A DNA stretch of 64,000 nt from Streptococcus azizii (GCF_001984715.1 NZ_MSPR01000002.1:1-64000); one strand, 5' to 3'. Positions 17,842 to 26,756 are shown, counted from the stretch's first letter. Notes: a model not told the origin generated them from the sequence alone. Numbers and translations are program-made.

Positions 17842-17885
17842 GTTCTCACGAGAACTATTTTAGTTCTTATGAGAATAAATTGCAA
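17842..17885 (-). promoter_or_regulatory. Exporter operon promoter with two operator-like palindromes
   Basis: On the minus strand TTGCAA (17885-17880), a 17-bp spacer and TAAAAT (17862-17857). The palindrome GTTCTTATGAGAAT (17863-17876) fills the spacer, and GTTCTCACGAGAAC (17842-17855) covers the predicted start site. Their 21-bp spacing places both on one DNA face, as for a repressor such as a TetR or MarR protein. Confidence 0.7.
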
Positions 17886-17963
17886 GTGTTTTGCTCATGG
17901 GATGAAAGAGGCTAGAGACTGCTTGGATCAGAGACAGAGGACATGTAGCCAAGATCTGGCCTA

Positions 17964-17994
17964 TGAAAAAAGTGGAAAGGCCTTCCCTTTCCAC
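17964..17994 (-). terminator. ddl terminator
   Basis: GTGGAAAGG / CCTTTCCAC stem with T-run on the minus strand, just beyond the ddl stop codon. Confidence 0.85.
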
Positions 17995-18011
17995 ACTTCT
18001 ATTTCAGCTCT

Positions 18012-19058
18012 CTAAATCAAATGTTGCTCACGTTTGGCAAATGTTTCTTTTGCTAAAGTCACCAATGTTTCAATCAAATCAGGGTAGGCAAGCCCCATAT
18101 TATCCCACAGGAGGGGATACATTGACCATTGGGTAAAGCCTGGCATCGTGTTTAATTCGTTAAGGAAAATATCACCCTCTTCTGTCAAGAAGAAATCGCA
18201 ACGGGATAGGCCACTCCCCCCGATGGCACGAAAGGCTGCGATGGCGTAAGACTGCATTTGCTCAGCATGCTCAGCGGAAATGTCAGCTGGAATCGCCATG
18301 GTAATCTTATTGTCAATATACTTAGCATCGTAATCGTAGAAAACAACATCCTTGACCACTTCACCAGGCAGGGTCGCGCGAACAGTTGTATTCCCTAGCA
18401 ATCCAACCTCGATTTCACGGGCATTAACCCCCTGCTCCACTAAAAGCCGACTATCGTAGCGGAAGGCCAGCTCAATAGCAGAACGCAAGTCAGCCTGATT
18501 TTCTGCCTTTGAAATTCCGACACTGGATCCCATATTAGCTGGCTTTACAAAAACAGGATAGGTCAAATTGGCTTCTACAATCTGGATTTTTGCTTCTATA
18601 TCCTCCCCTTCAATAATCGTTTCAAATGCCACTTGGGGAATGCCTGCTGAGGCTAACACCTGCTTGGTTATAATCTTATCCATCGCTACACTAGAGGCAA
18701 GGACATTGGTTCCTACATAAGGCAAACGCAAAACCTCAAGGAAGCCTTGGACTGACCCATCCTCTCCCATCGGTCCATGAAGCACTGGAAAGACTACTGC
18801 ATGTTCCTCATAGATATCACTCGGGCGAATACCTTGACTGGAAATAATCGTCCGATTCGTCATGAGGCTTTCATCGGCAGCTGGAGGGCTATCAAATTCC
18901 TGGGTCTTAATAAAATCCCCAGTTTGAGTAATGAAGTAAGTCTTTACAAAAAACTTATCATAGTTAATCGCTCGCAAGACACTCTCAGCAGATAAGACTG
19001 AAACTTCACGTTCAGCGGAACGGCCGCCATACAGGAGAATAATGGTTTCTTTCGACAT
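18012..19058 (-). CDS. ddl: D-alanine--D-alanine ligase
   Basis: This ATP-grasp enzyme makes D-Ala-D-Ala for peptidoglycan. The 348 residues show the N-terminal [13 protein letters not shown] loop (about 8-20), the ATP-binding [15 protein letters not shown] (about 162-176) and the metal-binding [18 protein letters not shown] near the C-terminus. The product feeds MurF. The start ATG has AGGGA upstream. It lies 53 bp after recR, the usual streptococcal order. Confidence 0.95.
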   Translation of the reverse strand: MSKETIILLYGGRSAEREVSVLSAESVLRAINYDKFFVKTYFITQTGDFIKTQEFDSPPAADESLMTNRTIISSQGIRPSDIYEEHAVVFPVLHGPMGEDGSVQGFLEVLRLPYVGTNVLASSVAMDKIITKQVLASAGIPQVAFETIIEGEDIEAKIQIVEANLTYPVFVKPANMGSSVGISKAENQADLRSAIELAFRYDSRLLVEQGVNAREIEVGLLGNTTVRATLPGEVVKDVVFYDYDAKYIDNKITMAIPADISAEHAEQMQSYAIAAFRAIGGSGLSRCDFFLTEEGDIFLNELNTMPGFTQWSMYPLLWDNMGLAYPDLIETLVTLAKETFAKREQHLI

Positions 19059-19111
19059 ATTTTTTCCCTAACTTTCTATAGAATCTTCTTGATAATACAC
19101 GATGAATCTGG

Positions 19112-19708
19112 CTATAGTTCTGTCCGATTTTCAATGGCTCGAAGGAGGGTCACTTCATCCGCATATTCAATATCAGAACCAACGGATAAGCCCCGAGCTA
19201 GACGCGTCACCTTGATACCAGCTGGTTTTAACACTCGCGAAATATACATAGAAGTTGCTTCCCCATCTGCTGTCGCATTGGTTGCAATGATGACTTCTGT
19301 CACCTCATTTTCCATTAAGCGTGTCAATAAACTCTTGAGGTTGATGTCATCTGGACCGACTCCGTTCATAGGGGAAATAAGCCCGTGGAGAACATGGTAT
19401 AAGCCGTGGTATTCCTGAATATTTTCCATGGCTGAAACATCCCTGCTGTCTTCCACTACTAAAATCGTCGACAGATCACGTGTCTGATCTTGACAAATCG
19501 CACAGGTCTCCTCTTCCGCAAGATTACCACAAGCCTGACAATAGGCTAAATCACGCTTGGCTGCTAAAAGATTTTTCGCAAATTCATTGACCGTATCTTC
19601 TTCCATACCAATCGTATAGAAGGCCAGTCGGGTCGCTGTTTTAATTCCGATTCCAGGGAGCTTTGAATAGCTCTCAATCAATTTCGCTATAGGTGTAGGA
19701 TATAACAA
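19112..19708 (-). CDS. recR: Recombination mediator RecR
   Basis: RecR works with RecO and RecF to load RecA at gaps. The 198 residues show the helix-hairpin-helix ([14 protein letters not shown]), a four-Cys zinc finger ([16 protein letters not shown]) and a Toprim domain ([20 protein letters not shown]). The conserved N-terminus [19 protein letters not shown] requires a TTG start at 19708; the ribosome binding site is weak. pbp2b is normally next door but is separated here by about 1.8 kb. Confidence 0.95.
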   Translation of the reverse strand: MLYPTPIAKLIESYSKLPGIGIKTATRLAFYTIGMEEDTVNEFAKNLLAAKRDLAYCQACGNLAEEETCAICQDQTRDLSTILVVEDSRDVSAMENIQEYHGLYHVLHGLISPMNGVGPDDINLKSLLTRLMENEVTEVIIATNATADGEATSMYISRVLKPAGIKVTRLARGLSVGSDIEYADEVTLLRAIENRTEL

Positions 19709-20160
19709 TTCTATTTTCTGTCTTTCTGTAAAATAATCTGATAGTCTATAAAATCAACATCTGAATAAACAGTGAAACCAAAGGTAGTTGAAATAGTTGA
19801 ACACGATTTCGTTTGCCATTCTAGCGAATTTCTACCCTTCTGTTTGCACAAGATTTTAGGGATTCATCTATTTTGTCTGTATTAGTATACCATAAAAAGA
19901 GATAAAGAGGGATTCTTTTCCTCTTTTTCTCATCGAGAAAAGTTGGCTACATTCTATAAAAATGAACCGTACAGGAACCCCGTCACAATTATTTGATCAT
20001 CCCTCCTTAATCGAGGAGGAATGATAGAGTTCAAGAGATGACTCACCCCTTGATGAAAGAGGAAATGAGGGCTAGCCGGTATTAAAGTTGGGGAGCAAGA
20101 GCTTTTATACTCTTTAAAAATCAAAAAGATACGCTATCAAGAGTCTCGGGGGATTACAAC
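19709..20160. other. Gene-free spacer with repeat fragments
   Basis: No gene is supported. A BOX-like fragment TATACTCTTTAAAAATCAAA lies at about 20106-20125, followed by CAAGAGTCTCGG. The recR promoter probably lies in its left part, but no convincing pair of hexamers was found. Confidence 0.5.
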
Positions 20161-20372
20161 AGTTCAGTGAACTGTTGTAACTGGTCACCTAGAAATAAGA
20201 AAGTGACCTTAGTAGTTCAGTGAACTGTTGTAACTGGTCACCTAGAAATAAGAAAGTGACCTTAGTAGTTCAGTGAACTGTTGTAACTGGTCACCTAGAA
20301 ATAAGAAAGTGACCTTAGTAGTTCAGTGAACTGTTGCAACTGGTCACCTAGAAATAAGAAAGTGACCACAGA
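20161..20372. repeat. Four tandem copies of a 53-bp unit
   Basis: Units start at 20161, 20214, 20267 and 20320 with exact 53-bp period and almost no divergence. Each carries two inverted repeats: CAGTTCACTGAACT-type and GGTCACCTAG..AAGTGACC. Single divergent units of the same kind occur at about 277-400, 5480 and 17520. Confidence 0.92.
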
Positions 20373-20443
20373 AGTTTGAGTCAAGAAACAGGAAAGCTAG
20401 ATAATCATATAGTGACCCACTGTTCTTATTTTCTCCATTATAT

Positions 20444-20472
20444 TTGACAGTTTATCCAGTTTTCAGTATACT
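20444..20472 (+). promoter_or_regulatory. Promoter of antitoxin RNA 1
   Basis: TTGACA (20444-20449), a 17-bp spacer and TATACT (20467-20472) on the strand opposite toxin 1. Confidence 0.8.
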
Positions 20473-20478
20473 GAAGAT

Positions 20479-20596
20479 GAAAAAAAGCAGTTGCGAAAAC
20501 AACTACCCTATACAGAACCGTTTAAGATAGTAGCTTTGTAATTTGATTAAAAATAATCGTCGTCACTCGGCTAAAGTTATGGACGGTTATTTTTTA
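20479..20596 (+). ncRNA. Candidate antisense antitoxin RNA 1
   Basis: A strong promoter drives about 118 nt that end at the hairpin AATAATCGTC / GACGGTTATT followed by TTTTTT. The toxin 1 message, on the other strand, ends at the same hairpin, so the two RNAs converge and overlap at their 3' ends. The RNA contains GAACCGTTTAAGATAG, related to TTAAGACGGT in the toxin leader. This is the Fst/RNAII-like layout. The second copy is at 20855. Confidence 0.65.
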
Positions 20597-20691
20597 TTGT
20601 CATCTTTGAAGATTTTATAGCACAAACTAACTAGCCCGATAGTGAAACTACCCAAGCCAAAAATGAGTTGTACGACTTCAAAAGTTGTCAA
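20587..20691 (-). CDS. Putative holin-like toxin 1 (type I toxin peptide)
   Basis: A 34-residue peptide starting MTTFEVVQLIFGLGSFTIGL with one membrane helix and a KDDNKK tail, matching the 'putative holin-like toxin' pattern of Firmicutes. Such peptides damage the membrane when unrepressed. The TTG start has GGAGG 10 nt upstream. A 17-codon upstream frame stops with a TGA that overlaps this TTG. Its -10 region (TGTACT) is weaker than that of copy 2 (TATACT), so this copy may be poorly expressed. Confidence 0.7.
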   Translation of the reverse strand: MTTFEVVQLIFGLGSFTIGLVSLCYKIFKDDNKK

Positions 20692-20741
20692 CTTAAGGCT
20701 TCCTCCTTTCCGTCAGATTTTGATGAATTGCCCATTGGCAT
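20688..20741 (-). CDS. Possible 17-aa leader peptide of toxin 1
   Basis: The frame MPMGNSSKSDGKEEALS has its own GAGAGG upstream and ends with TGA overlapping the toxin TTG (TTGA). This suggests translational coupling. In copy 2 the same upstream frame runs into the toxin without a stop. Confidence 0.4.
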   Translation of the reverse strand: MPMGNSSKSDGKEEALS

Positions 20742-20819
20742 CACCTCTCTTTCAGAATGTGAATAGGCACCGTCTTAACTTTTCTGCCTTTCTAGTACAT
20801 CATATTTTTATATACTTTG

Positions 20820-20848
20820 TTGACATTTTAGATGATTTTAGATACAAT
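20820..20848 (+). promoter_or_regulatory. Promoter of antitoxin RNA 2
   Basis: TTGACA (20820-20825), a 17-bp spacer and TACAAT (20843-20848). Confidence 0.8.
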
Positions 20849-20854
20849 GATAAC

Positions 20855-20970
20855 AGAAAAAGGCAGTTGCTCAAACAACCGCCCTATGCAGAACCGTTTA
20901 AGACGGTGGCATGTCTTGAATTATTAAAGAATAACCGTCAACGTGCCAAAGTTGAGACGGTTATTTCTTT
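20855..20970 (+). ncRNA. Candidate antisense antitoxin RNA 2
   Basis: About 116 nt from the promoter to the bidirectional hairpin AATAACCGTC / GACGGTTATT (20930-20965). It contains the self-complementary ACCGTTTAAGACGGT, whose TTAAGACGGT is also present in the toxin 2 leader; this could allow loop-loop contact. It ends inside the toxin 2 stop region on the opposite strand. Confidence 0.65.
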
Positions 20971-21062
20971 GTCGCTTTTCCCAATTCAAGGACTAACTTC
21001 ACGATAGCTATAACAAAGTTACCAGCCACAAACATGAGTGTTAAAACCTCGAAGGTAGACAA
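20961..21062 (-). CDS. Putative holin-like toxin 2 (type I toxin peptide)
   Basis: A 33-residue peptide starting MSTFEVLTLMFVAGNFVIAI with one membrane helix and a KATKK tail. AAGGAGG lies 8 nt before the TTG start. An in-frame ATG at 21110 (MPMGNSSKSDGKEELD) would give a 49-residue form and also has GAGAGG upstream. The promoter TGGACA, 18-bp spacer, TGCTATACT lies at about 21192-21162. It pairs with antitoxin RNA 2. Confidence 0.75.
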   Translation of the reverse strand: MSTFEVLTLMFVAGNFVIAIVKLVLELGKATKK

Positions 21063-21177
21063 ATCTAGCTCCTCCTTTCCGTCAGATTTTGATGAATTGC
21101 CCATTGGCATCACCTCTCTTTCAGAATGTGAGTAGCCACCGTCTTAACTTCTCTGCCTTTCTAGTATAGCATATTTT

Positions 21178-21207
21178 TAAGATGAATGTCCACTCATTCA
21201 TCTTTTT
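21178..21207 (+). terminator. Orphan hairpin with T-run
   Basis: AGATGAATG / CATTCATCT followed by TTTTTT on the plus strand. No plus-strand gene precedes it, so it may be the remnant of a third antitoxin RNA. Confidence 0.5.
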
Positions 21208-21277
21208 TCTGTTTCAATTTCTTGAGAAAATGAATGATTTTATCTTCGAAGAAGTAATACCCAATAAAAACAACCAA
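21194..21277 (-). CDS. Possible relic of a third small membrane peptide
   Basis: A 27-codon frame from TTG (MVVFIGYYFFEDKIIHFLKK, then LKQKKDE) has a hydrophobic start and a Lys-rich tail like type I toxins. It lacks a clear ribosome binding site. It ends just before the toxin 2 promoter. Coding is uncertain. Confidence 0.25.
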   Translation of the reverse strand: MVVFIGYYFFEDKIIHFLKKLKQKKDE

Positions 21278-21524
21278 CCCGTAGGCTGGTTCTTTCGGAG
21301 ATTATGAAAAATTTTAGGATTAACTACAGTATACCGAAAACAGGGCAAGATAACATCCGTCTTCAGACGGAGATTTCACCAACTACTATCACTTATCAGC
21401 TCTCCTTCACTCTCCCGCCAAACTCCCCTTGACTAACTTCATCCCAGTTATCTACAAATATTACATGAAATAATATGACAAGAGACGAGAAAACCAGATG
21501 ATATTCCTAGAAGAGGTCATCTTA

Positions 21525-23600
21525 CTAATTCATCGGATGAAGCGTCTGATAGAGATTGATAATTTCTGTCGTGATGCGCTTGCTGGTAGATGAATCAAGG
21601 TCAGTCAAATTCGGAAGAATGACCGCTACCGCTATCTTGGGATTAGAGCTTGGCGCATAGGAAACGATATTGGTATTGACTGCATTCAAGACTTGACCTG
21701 TCTCTGTTGTCACAAATGTCTCCGCCGTACCAGTCTTGGCACTAATAGGCACACTGGCTCCTTGTGCAATATCTCTACCTGTCGTAAAGCCACTGCCACC
21801 ATTGACCACCATATAAAATCCTTGTTGGAGCAGGGCCATCTCCTCCTCTGGGATATTGACCTGATTCATTTCTTTTCCTGAGATGGTTTCAATAAGCTCT
21901 CCTAGACCACCTTCGGCATTGTTTGCATAGATACCTTCTGCTAAGTGGGGACTAATACGACGACCGCCGTTTGCTACTGTAGCCGCGTACTGAGCCATCT
22001 GCATCGGTGTGTAATTGTCGAACTGTCCAAAGGCATTGGTCAGATAATTTGATATCGTATAATCTTTGGGAATAAAGCCAGTGGATTCTAACGGAAGATC
22101 AATCCCTGTCGCAACCCCTAGACCATATTCACCAAAACTGGCACGTAATGTTTCCATCGATGAGTTGAGGGTTTCATTCTCACTCAAAATCATTCCAGGC
22201 ACATAGGGTTGTCCAATCATATTGAGGGCAATCTGAACCATGTAAGTATTGGAGGAATATTGGAGGGCTTCAACTGCCGTGATATTGCGATTGCCAAACG
22301 CAGTAAACCAAGAATTTATCGGGGCAGAACCAGCGAACTGAATCGGCTGATCTGTCAATATTTGATTGCCTGTAATCACACCACTCTCCCAACCTGCTGT
22401 CAGAGTGGCAGCCTTGACAATAGAGCCTGGGACAAAGGTATTCGTAACTGTTCCTAAAGCATTTTCCTTGACCTCGTTGGTCTTGGTATCATGGCTATAT
22501 CCTGCCATGGCTAGGACAGCCCCTGTCTGAGGTTCAAGCACCACAGCATAGATTCCTTCTGAATAACGGGCACTGCCTGTTGCCAATTCATTATCAAAAT
22601 GACGTCTTAAAATAGCGTTGACCCCATCTTGAAAGTTCAGGTCAATCGTCAGTTTTACGTTATTTCCCTTGCTACCTTCCTGAATGGTCGTGATACTCTC
22701 GACATTCCCATTACGGTTGAGGTTGATTTCCTTTTTCTCTCGTTGCCCTTGCAGGACTTCTTCGTACTGCTTCTCCAGATAAGCTGTTCCTACACGATCA
22801 TTGAGTGAGTAGCCTTTAGCCAGATACTCCTTGGCGTCTTCTTCAGGCAAACCTGCTTGTTGCGTGGTGACTGTTCCGATAATAGATGCTAGAGAAGTTG
22901 CACCGACAACCCGTTTCCAACTGCTCCCTGTTGAAATACCTGATAGCTCCTCTTCATTAGCCGCAATCATAGCAATCTGTTCAGCTGTCAGCGGATCCGT
23001 CATCAAATTCACCGTTTCAAAATAAGCTGCTGCATTCATTTGTGAAAAGAGATCCACCACCTTTAATTCCTCATCGGAATAAGCCAGCTGCTCCTCTGTC
23101 AGACTCTTGACCGCATTGTTGTAAATCACCGCCTCGTCTAGGCTATTACCATCTGTGTCCAGTCGCTGATCCTTGGGCAATTTTTTCACAACTTCTGCAT
23201 AGACCTCTGGATCGGCCAGATAATAATCTGCCCGCTCCCGCGGTGTTACATCTACATCCGTCAAGCTCACCCATTGTAAGAGCTTGGCTGCGATTTCTTT
23301 CATCTGGCGAGCTGTTATGGTATTAGAACGTGTAAAAGTGGCTACCTGCTCTACCTGATTTTCTACCAAAGCGACACCCTTAGCATCATAAATCTGCCCA
23401 CGAACAGAACTATTCGTAATGACTTTTTGGCTACTCTTCGCTAATTTGTCCGTATAAAATTCTTTGTTAATAATTTGCATGTAGGCCAGACGTGCAATCA
23501 AGATGGAAAACAGGACGATTACAGTGGCAAATAAAATATTCAAGCGATGGGGAATAAAAGTATCCTCACGCCCCTTACGGGAAGGTGCATTCTTCATCAT
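21525..23600 (-). CDS. pbp2b: Penicillin-binding protein 2B (class B transpeptidase)
   Basis: An essential monofunctional transpeptidase for peripheral wall growth and a beta-lactam target. The 691 residues have a short cytoplasmic tail, one transmembrane anchor (about 20-40), a PBP dimerisation domain and a transpeptidase domain with SIVK (the SxxK motif), SSN in QYSSNTYMV and KTGTAE. GAGG lies 8 nt before the ATG at 23600. The recR neighbour is displaced by the toxin/repeat insertion. Confidence 0.95.
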   Translation of the reverse strand: MMKNAPSRKGREDTFIPHRLNILFATVIVLFSILIARLAYMQIINKEFYTDKLAKSSQKVITNSSVRGQIYDAKGVALVENQVEQVATFTRSNTITARQMKEIAAKLLQWVSLTDVDVTPRERADYYLADPEVYAEVVKKLPKDQRLDTDGNSLDEAVIYNNAVKSLTEEQLAYSDEELKVVDLFSQMNAAAYFETVNLMTDPLTAEQIAMIAANEEELSGISTGSSWKRVVGATSLASIIGTVTTQQAGLPEEDAKEYLAKGYSLNDRVGTAYLEKQYEEVLQGQREKKEINLNRNGNVESITTIQEGSKGNNVKLTIDLNFQDGVNAILRRHFDNELATGSARYSEGIYAVVLEPQTGAVLAMAGYSHDTKTNEVKENALGTVTNTFVPGSIVKAATLTAGWESGVITGNQILTDQPIQFAGSAPINSWFTAFGNRNITAVEALQYSSNTYMVQIALNMIGQPYVPGMILSENETLNSSMETLRASFGEYGLGVATGIDLPLESTGFIPKDYTISNYLTNAFGQFDNYTPMQMAQYAATVANGGRRISPHLAEGIYANNAEGGLGELIETISGKEMNQVNIPEEEMALLQQGFYMVVNGGSGFTTGRDIAQGASVPISAKTGTAETFVTTETGQVLNAVNTNIVSYAPSSNPKIAVAVILPNLTDLDSSTSKRITTEIINLYQTLHPMN

Positions 23601-23659
23601 TCTCAAAACCTCATTCTAGACAAATTCCTCTCTATTATATCACATTGAGCTTATTTTTT

Positions 23660-23870
23660 CTGTTTATACTCAATGAAGTATCCTCAAAATGGACTGGAAA
23701 AAAACTTTATACTCTTTAAAAATCAAAAGGATACGTCGTCAAGAGTCTCGGTGAATTGAACTCGAGCTACAACTCGCTGACAAAAAGATAAATACTCCTA
23801 TAAGCAGAGACTTCTTCGTCGTATTTCCTATTTTGTCTAGGAGTTGTTTCACGCCCTTTGTATCTTGTCT
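23660..23870. repeat. BOX-like dispersed repeat
   Basis: TATACTCAATGAAG (about 23667) and TATACTCTTTAAAAATCAAA (about 23709-23728) open the element; GGATACGTCGTCAAGAGTCT continues into the region found also at 5640-5830. It fills most of the gap between vicX and pbp2b. No gene is seen. Confidence 0.65.
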
Positions 23871-23896
23871 ATTTCTGATTTTGATTAAATATACGA

Positions 23897-24700
23897 TTAA
23901 ATCGTGGTCAGTGGGGTTGCAGTGTCTGGTGATGTATCATAGATTTGAAAATCAATCCCCACTCCCAAATCTGCCTGCGCCAGTTGATTCACCATGGTCA
24001 TGTGGGCCAATTCCTTGATATTGTTCTCCTTGCTGAGATGACCCAGATAAATCTTCTTTGTTCGATTACCGAGGGAGCGAATCATTGCGTCTGCCCCATC
24101 TTCATTGCAAAGATGTCCCTTATCTGACAAAATCCGCTGCTTGAGATTCCACGAATAGGAACCTGCCCGTAAAATCTCCACATCGTGATTGGATTCAATC
24201 AAGTAGCCATCTGCATTCTCCACAATCCCTGCCAAGCGATCACTAACATAGCCTGTATCCGTCAACAAAACAAAACTCTTATCATCTTTCATAAAGCGAT
24301 AAAATTGCGGACAAGCTGCATCATGGCTGACCCCAAAACTCTCAATATCCAAATCTCCAAAGGTCTTGGTCACACCTCGTTCAAAAATATGTTTTTGTTC
24401 TAGAGAAATTGTCCCTAGTTTTCCCTCCATGGCCTGCCATGTCGCTTCGTTGGCATAGATGTCCATACCGTATTTGCGAGCCAATACACCAATTCCATGG
24501 ATATGGTCACTATGCTCATGCGTGACCAAAATGGCATCCAAATCCTCAGGCCTGCGGTCAATTTCTGCTAACAAACTAGCAATTTTCTTTCCAGACAAGC
24601 CTGCATCTACTAAAATCTTTTTCTTCTCTGTTTCCAAATAGAAGGAATTTCCACTCGAACCAGAGGCTAAAATACTATATCGGAATCCTATTTCTCCCAT
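23897..24700 (-). CDS. vicX: MBL-fold hydrolase WalJ/VicX (YycJ)
   Basis: A metallo-beta-lactamase-fold protein of 267 residues with LASGSSGNSFYLE (about 10-22), the metal motif THEHSDHIHG (about 58-67) and ESNHDVEIL. It is the third gene of vicRKX. A role in DNA or wall homeostasis has been proposed but the substrate is not established. The ATG has GGAG nearby and lies 6 nt after vicK, so it is in the operon. Confidence 0.93.
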   Translation of the reverse strand: MGEIGFRYSILASGSSGNSFYLETEKKKILVDAGLSGKKIASLLAEIDRRPEDLDAILVTHEHSDHIHGIGVLARKYGMDIYANEATWQAMEGKLGTISLEQKHIFERGVTKTFGDLDIESFGVSHDAACPQFYRFMKDDKSFVLLTDTGYVSDRLAGIVENADGYLIESNHDVEILRAGSYSWNLKQRILSDKGHLCNEDGADAMIRSLGNRTKKIYLGHLSKENNIKELAHMTMVNQLAQADLGVGIDFQIYDTSPDTATPLTTI

Positions 24701-24706
24701 ACACTC

Positions 24707-26059
24707 CTATTCTTCCTCTTCTGCTTCCTCCCACTCATCGGCTGTCATATCCTTAATATATGGCAACACAATGGTGAAAGTGGACCCATGTCCATACTCA
24801 CTCTTAGCCCAGATAAAGCCCTTGTGCTGTTTGACAATCTCCTTGGCAATCGCAAGCCCAAGCCCTGTGCCACCTTGCGCTCGTGACCGAGCCTTATCCA
24901 CCCGATAAAAGCGATCAAAAATCCGTGGCAAATCAGCCTTGGGTATCCCCAATCCTTCATCAGAAATAGAGACGATTAACTGGGTTTCTGTCGTCTTCAT
25001 ACTAAAGGTGATGTTCCCACCATCTGGCGAATACTTAATGGCATTGTTTAAAATATTGTCAATCACCTGAGTCATCTTATCCGTATCAATTTCAATCCAA
25101 ATCGGTGTAATCTGATAATCCCGAACAATGACATATTCCTTCCCTACTTTTTGTTGGCTCTTCATCTGATCAAAACGGTTCAAAATAAAGGTCACAAAGG
25201 CTGTGAAGTTGATTAGCTCCACGTCAGCTGAACTGACTTGATTGTCTATTCGTGACAGGCTCAACAAATCAGAAATCATCCTCATCATGCGGTTGGTCTC
25301 ATCGAGCGATACCTTGACAAAACTAGGAGCGACTGACTCGGTCAAAGCTCCATCATCAAGGGCCTCCAGATAAGATTTTACAGATGTCAGAGGTGTCCGC
25401 AACTCATGGCTGACATTTGAGACGAACAAGCGCCGCTCCCGCTCCTCCTTAGCCTGCTCTGTCATATCGTGTAGTACAACAACGAGACCTGAAATCAAGC
25501 CACTCTCACTGCGAATGGTCGCAAAGTTAGCCCGTAAGGTGAGAAATTCACCGTTTTCATTATCATGCTCGATGACAATTTCAGGTGTCTGTGCTAGCAG
25601 ATCACGAAAACTATACTCTTCACCAATACCTAGTATTTCTAACAAATCACGCTGCTCAGTCGTCTTGGAAGCAAGCCCTAACTGCTTTTGTGCGGTCTCA
25701 TTGACCATGATGACCCGTCCCATGCGGTCAGCAGCCATTACTCCATCACTCATATAGGCGAGAATAGAGGATAGCCGCCTTTTTTCCTGCTCTAGATGAT
25801 CATGGGTCAGTCTAATCACCTCTGATAAATCATTGAGCGAATTGGCCATTTCTGTAATTTCAGGACTACCCCGCATATCAAGGACATCAGAATAGTCTAG
25901 CTCAATCAAGTGCTTGACCTTTTTATTCAGTTCTTTAATTTGCTGGTTATCTCGGTGATTTTCAATCAGTAAGACAGTCAAGGCAATGACAAAACCAATC
26001 AAGATAACGACAAACCAGAACTCAGAAGTCGTTATTAAATATCGTAGTTGATTAATCAT
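24707..26059 (-). CDS. vicK: Sensor histidine kinase WalK/VicK
   Basis: The kinase of the essential wall-homeostasis system. The 450 residues have a single N-terminal transmembrane helix (about 12-32) with almost no extracellular loop, as in streptococcal VicK. They continue with HAMP-like and PAS regions (about 100-200), an H-box [15 protein letters not shown] and ATP-binding N and G boxes ([25 protein letters not shown]). The start overlaps the vicR end by 8 nt. Confidence 0.95.
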   Translation of the reverse strand: MINQLRYLITTSEFWFVVILIGFVIALTVLLIENHRDNQQIKELNKKVKHLIELDYSDVLDMRGSPEITEMANSLNDLSEVIRLTHDHLEQEKRRLSSILAYMSDGVMAADRMGRVIMVNETAQKQLGLASKTTEQRDLLEILGIGEEYSFRDLLAQTPEIVIEHDNENGEFLTLRANFATIRSESGLISGLVVVLHDMTEQAKEERERRLFVSNVSHELRTPLTSVKSYLEALDDGALTESVAPSFVKVSLDETNRMMRMISDLLSLSRIDNQVSSADVELINFTAFVTFILNRFDQMKSQQKVGKEYVIVRDYQITPIWIEIDTDKMTQVIDNILNNAIKYSPDGGNITFSMKTTETQLIVSISDEGLGIPKADLPRIFDRFYRVDKARSRAQGGTGLGLAIAKEIVKQHKGFIWAKSEYGHGSTFTIVLPYIKDMTADEWEEAEEEE

Positions 26060-26756
26060 TTCCCTTTATATAATACCCTACACCACGCCGCGTCAAGATA
26101 TATTCTGGACGGCTCGGTGTGTCTTCAATCTTCTCACGCAAACGACGAACGGTTACATCGACAGTCCGCACATCTCCAAAATAGTCATAACCCCAGACAG
26201 TCTCAAGCAAATGCTCCCGCGTCATAACCTGCCCCAAATGCTTGGCCAAATGGTGGAGCAACTCAAATTCACGGTGGGTCAATTCCAATTCTTTGCCATG
26301 CTTTTTAGCCACAAAGGCGTCTGGAATAATCACCAACTCTCGAATACTAATCTCAGGCGTACCAGCCGTATCAACCTCAGCCTGCGTCTCAGCTAACTCA
26401 CTGCGACGCAACAAGGCCTTGACCCGTGCCTGTAACTCTCGATTTGAAAAAGGCTTTGTCACATAGTCATCTGCCCCAATTTCAAGACCAATGACCTTAT
26501 CAAATTCGCTGTCTTTAGCAGACAGCATTAAAATAGGAACATTGCTGGTCTTCCGAATGGTTCTAGCCACTTCAAGACCATCAATCTCTGGCAACATCAA
26601 ATCAAGAATCACAATGTCTGGAAATTCGGCTTCAAATACCGCCAAGGCTTCACGACCATCAAAGGCCGTCACCACCTCGTACCCCTCTCGTGTCATATTG
26701 AATTTAATAATATCTGAAATCGGCTTCTCGTCATCTACAATCAAGATTTTTTTCAT
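26052..26756 (-). CDS. vicR: Response regulator WalR/VicR
   Basis: An OmpR-family regulator of 234 residues that controls wall hydrolases. The receiver domain carries VDDEKP, phospho-acceptor Asp in [10 protein letters not shown] (about 52) and KPFSNRE. The C-terminal winged helix carries LTHREFELL and [26 protein letters not shown] precedes the ATG, and an extended -10 TGATATAAT lies about 30 bp upstream. First gene of vicRKX. Confidence 0.96.
   Translation of the reverse strand: MKKILIVDDEKPISDIIKFNMTREGYEVVTAFDGREALAVFEAEFPDIVILDLMLPEIDGLEVARTIRKTSNVPILMLSAKDSEFDKVIGLEIGADDYVTKPFSNRELQARVKALLRRSELAETQAEVDTAGTPEISIRELVIIPDAFVAKKHGKELELTHREFELLHHLAKHLGQVMTREHLLETVWGYDYFGDVRTVDVTVRRLREKIEDTPSRPEYILTRRGVGYYIKGND

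Noticed and set aside
20161..20372. Tandem 53-bp repeats as a CRISPR array
   Set aside because: The units are contiguous with no unique spacers, and no cas genes are present.
21304..21432. 42-codon plus-strand ORF beginning MKNFRINYSI
   Set aside because: GGAG is only 3 nt from the ATG, there is no promoter and no recognisable family; kept out of the annotation.
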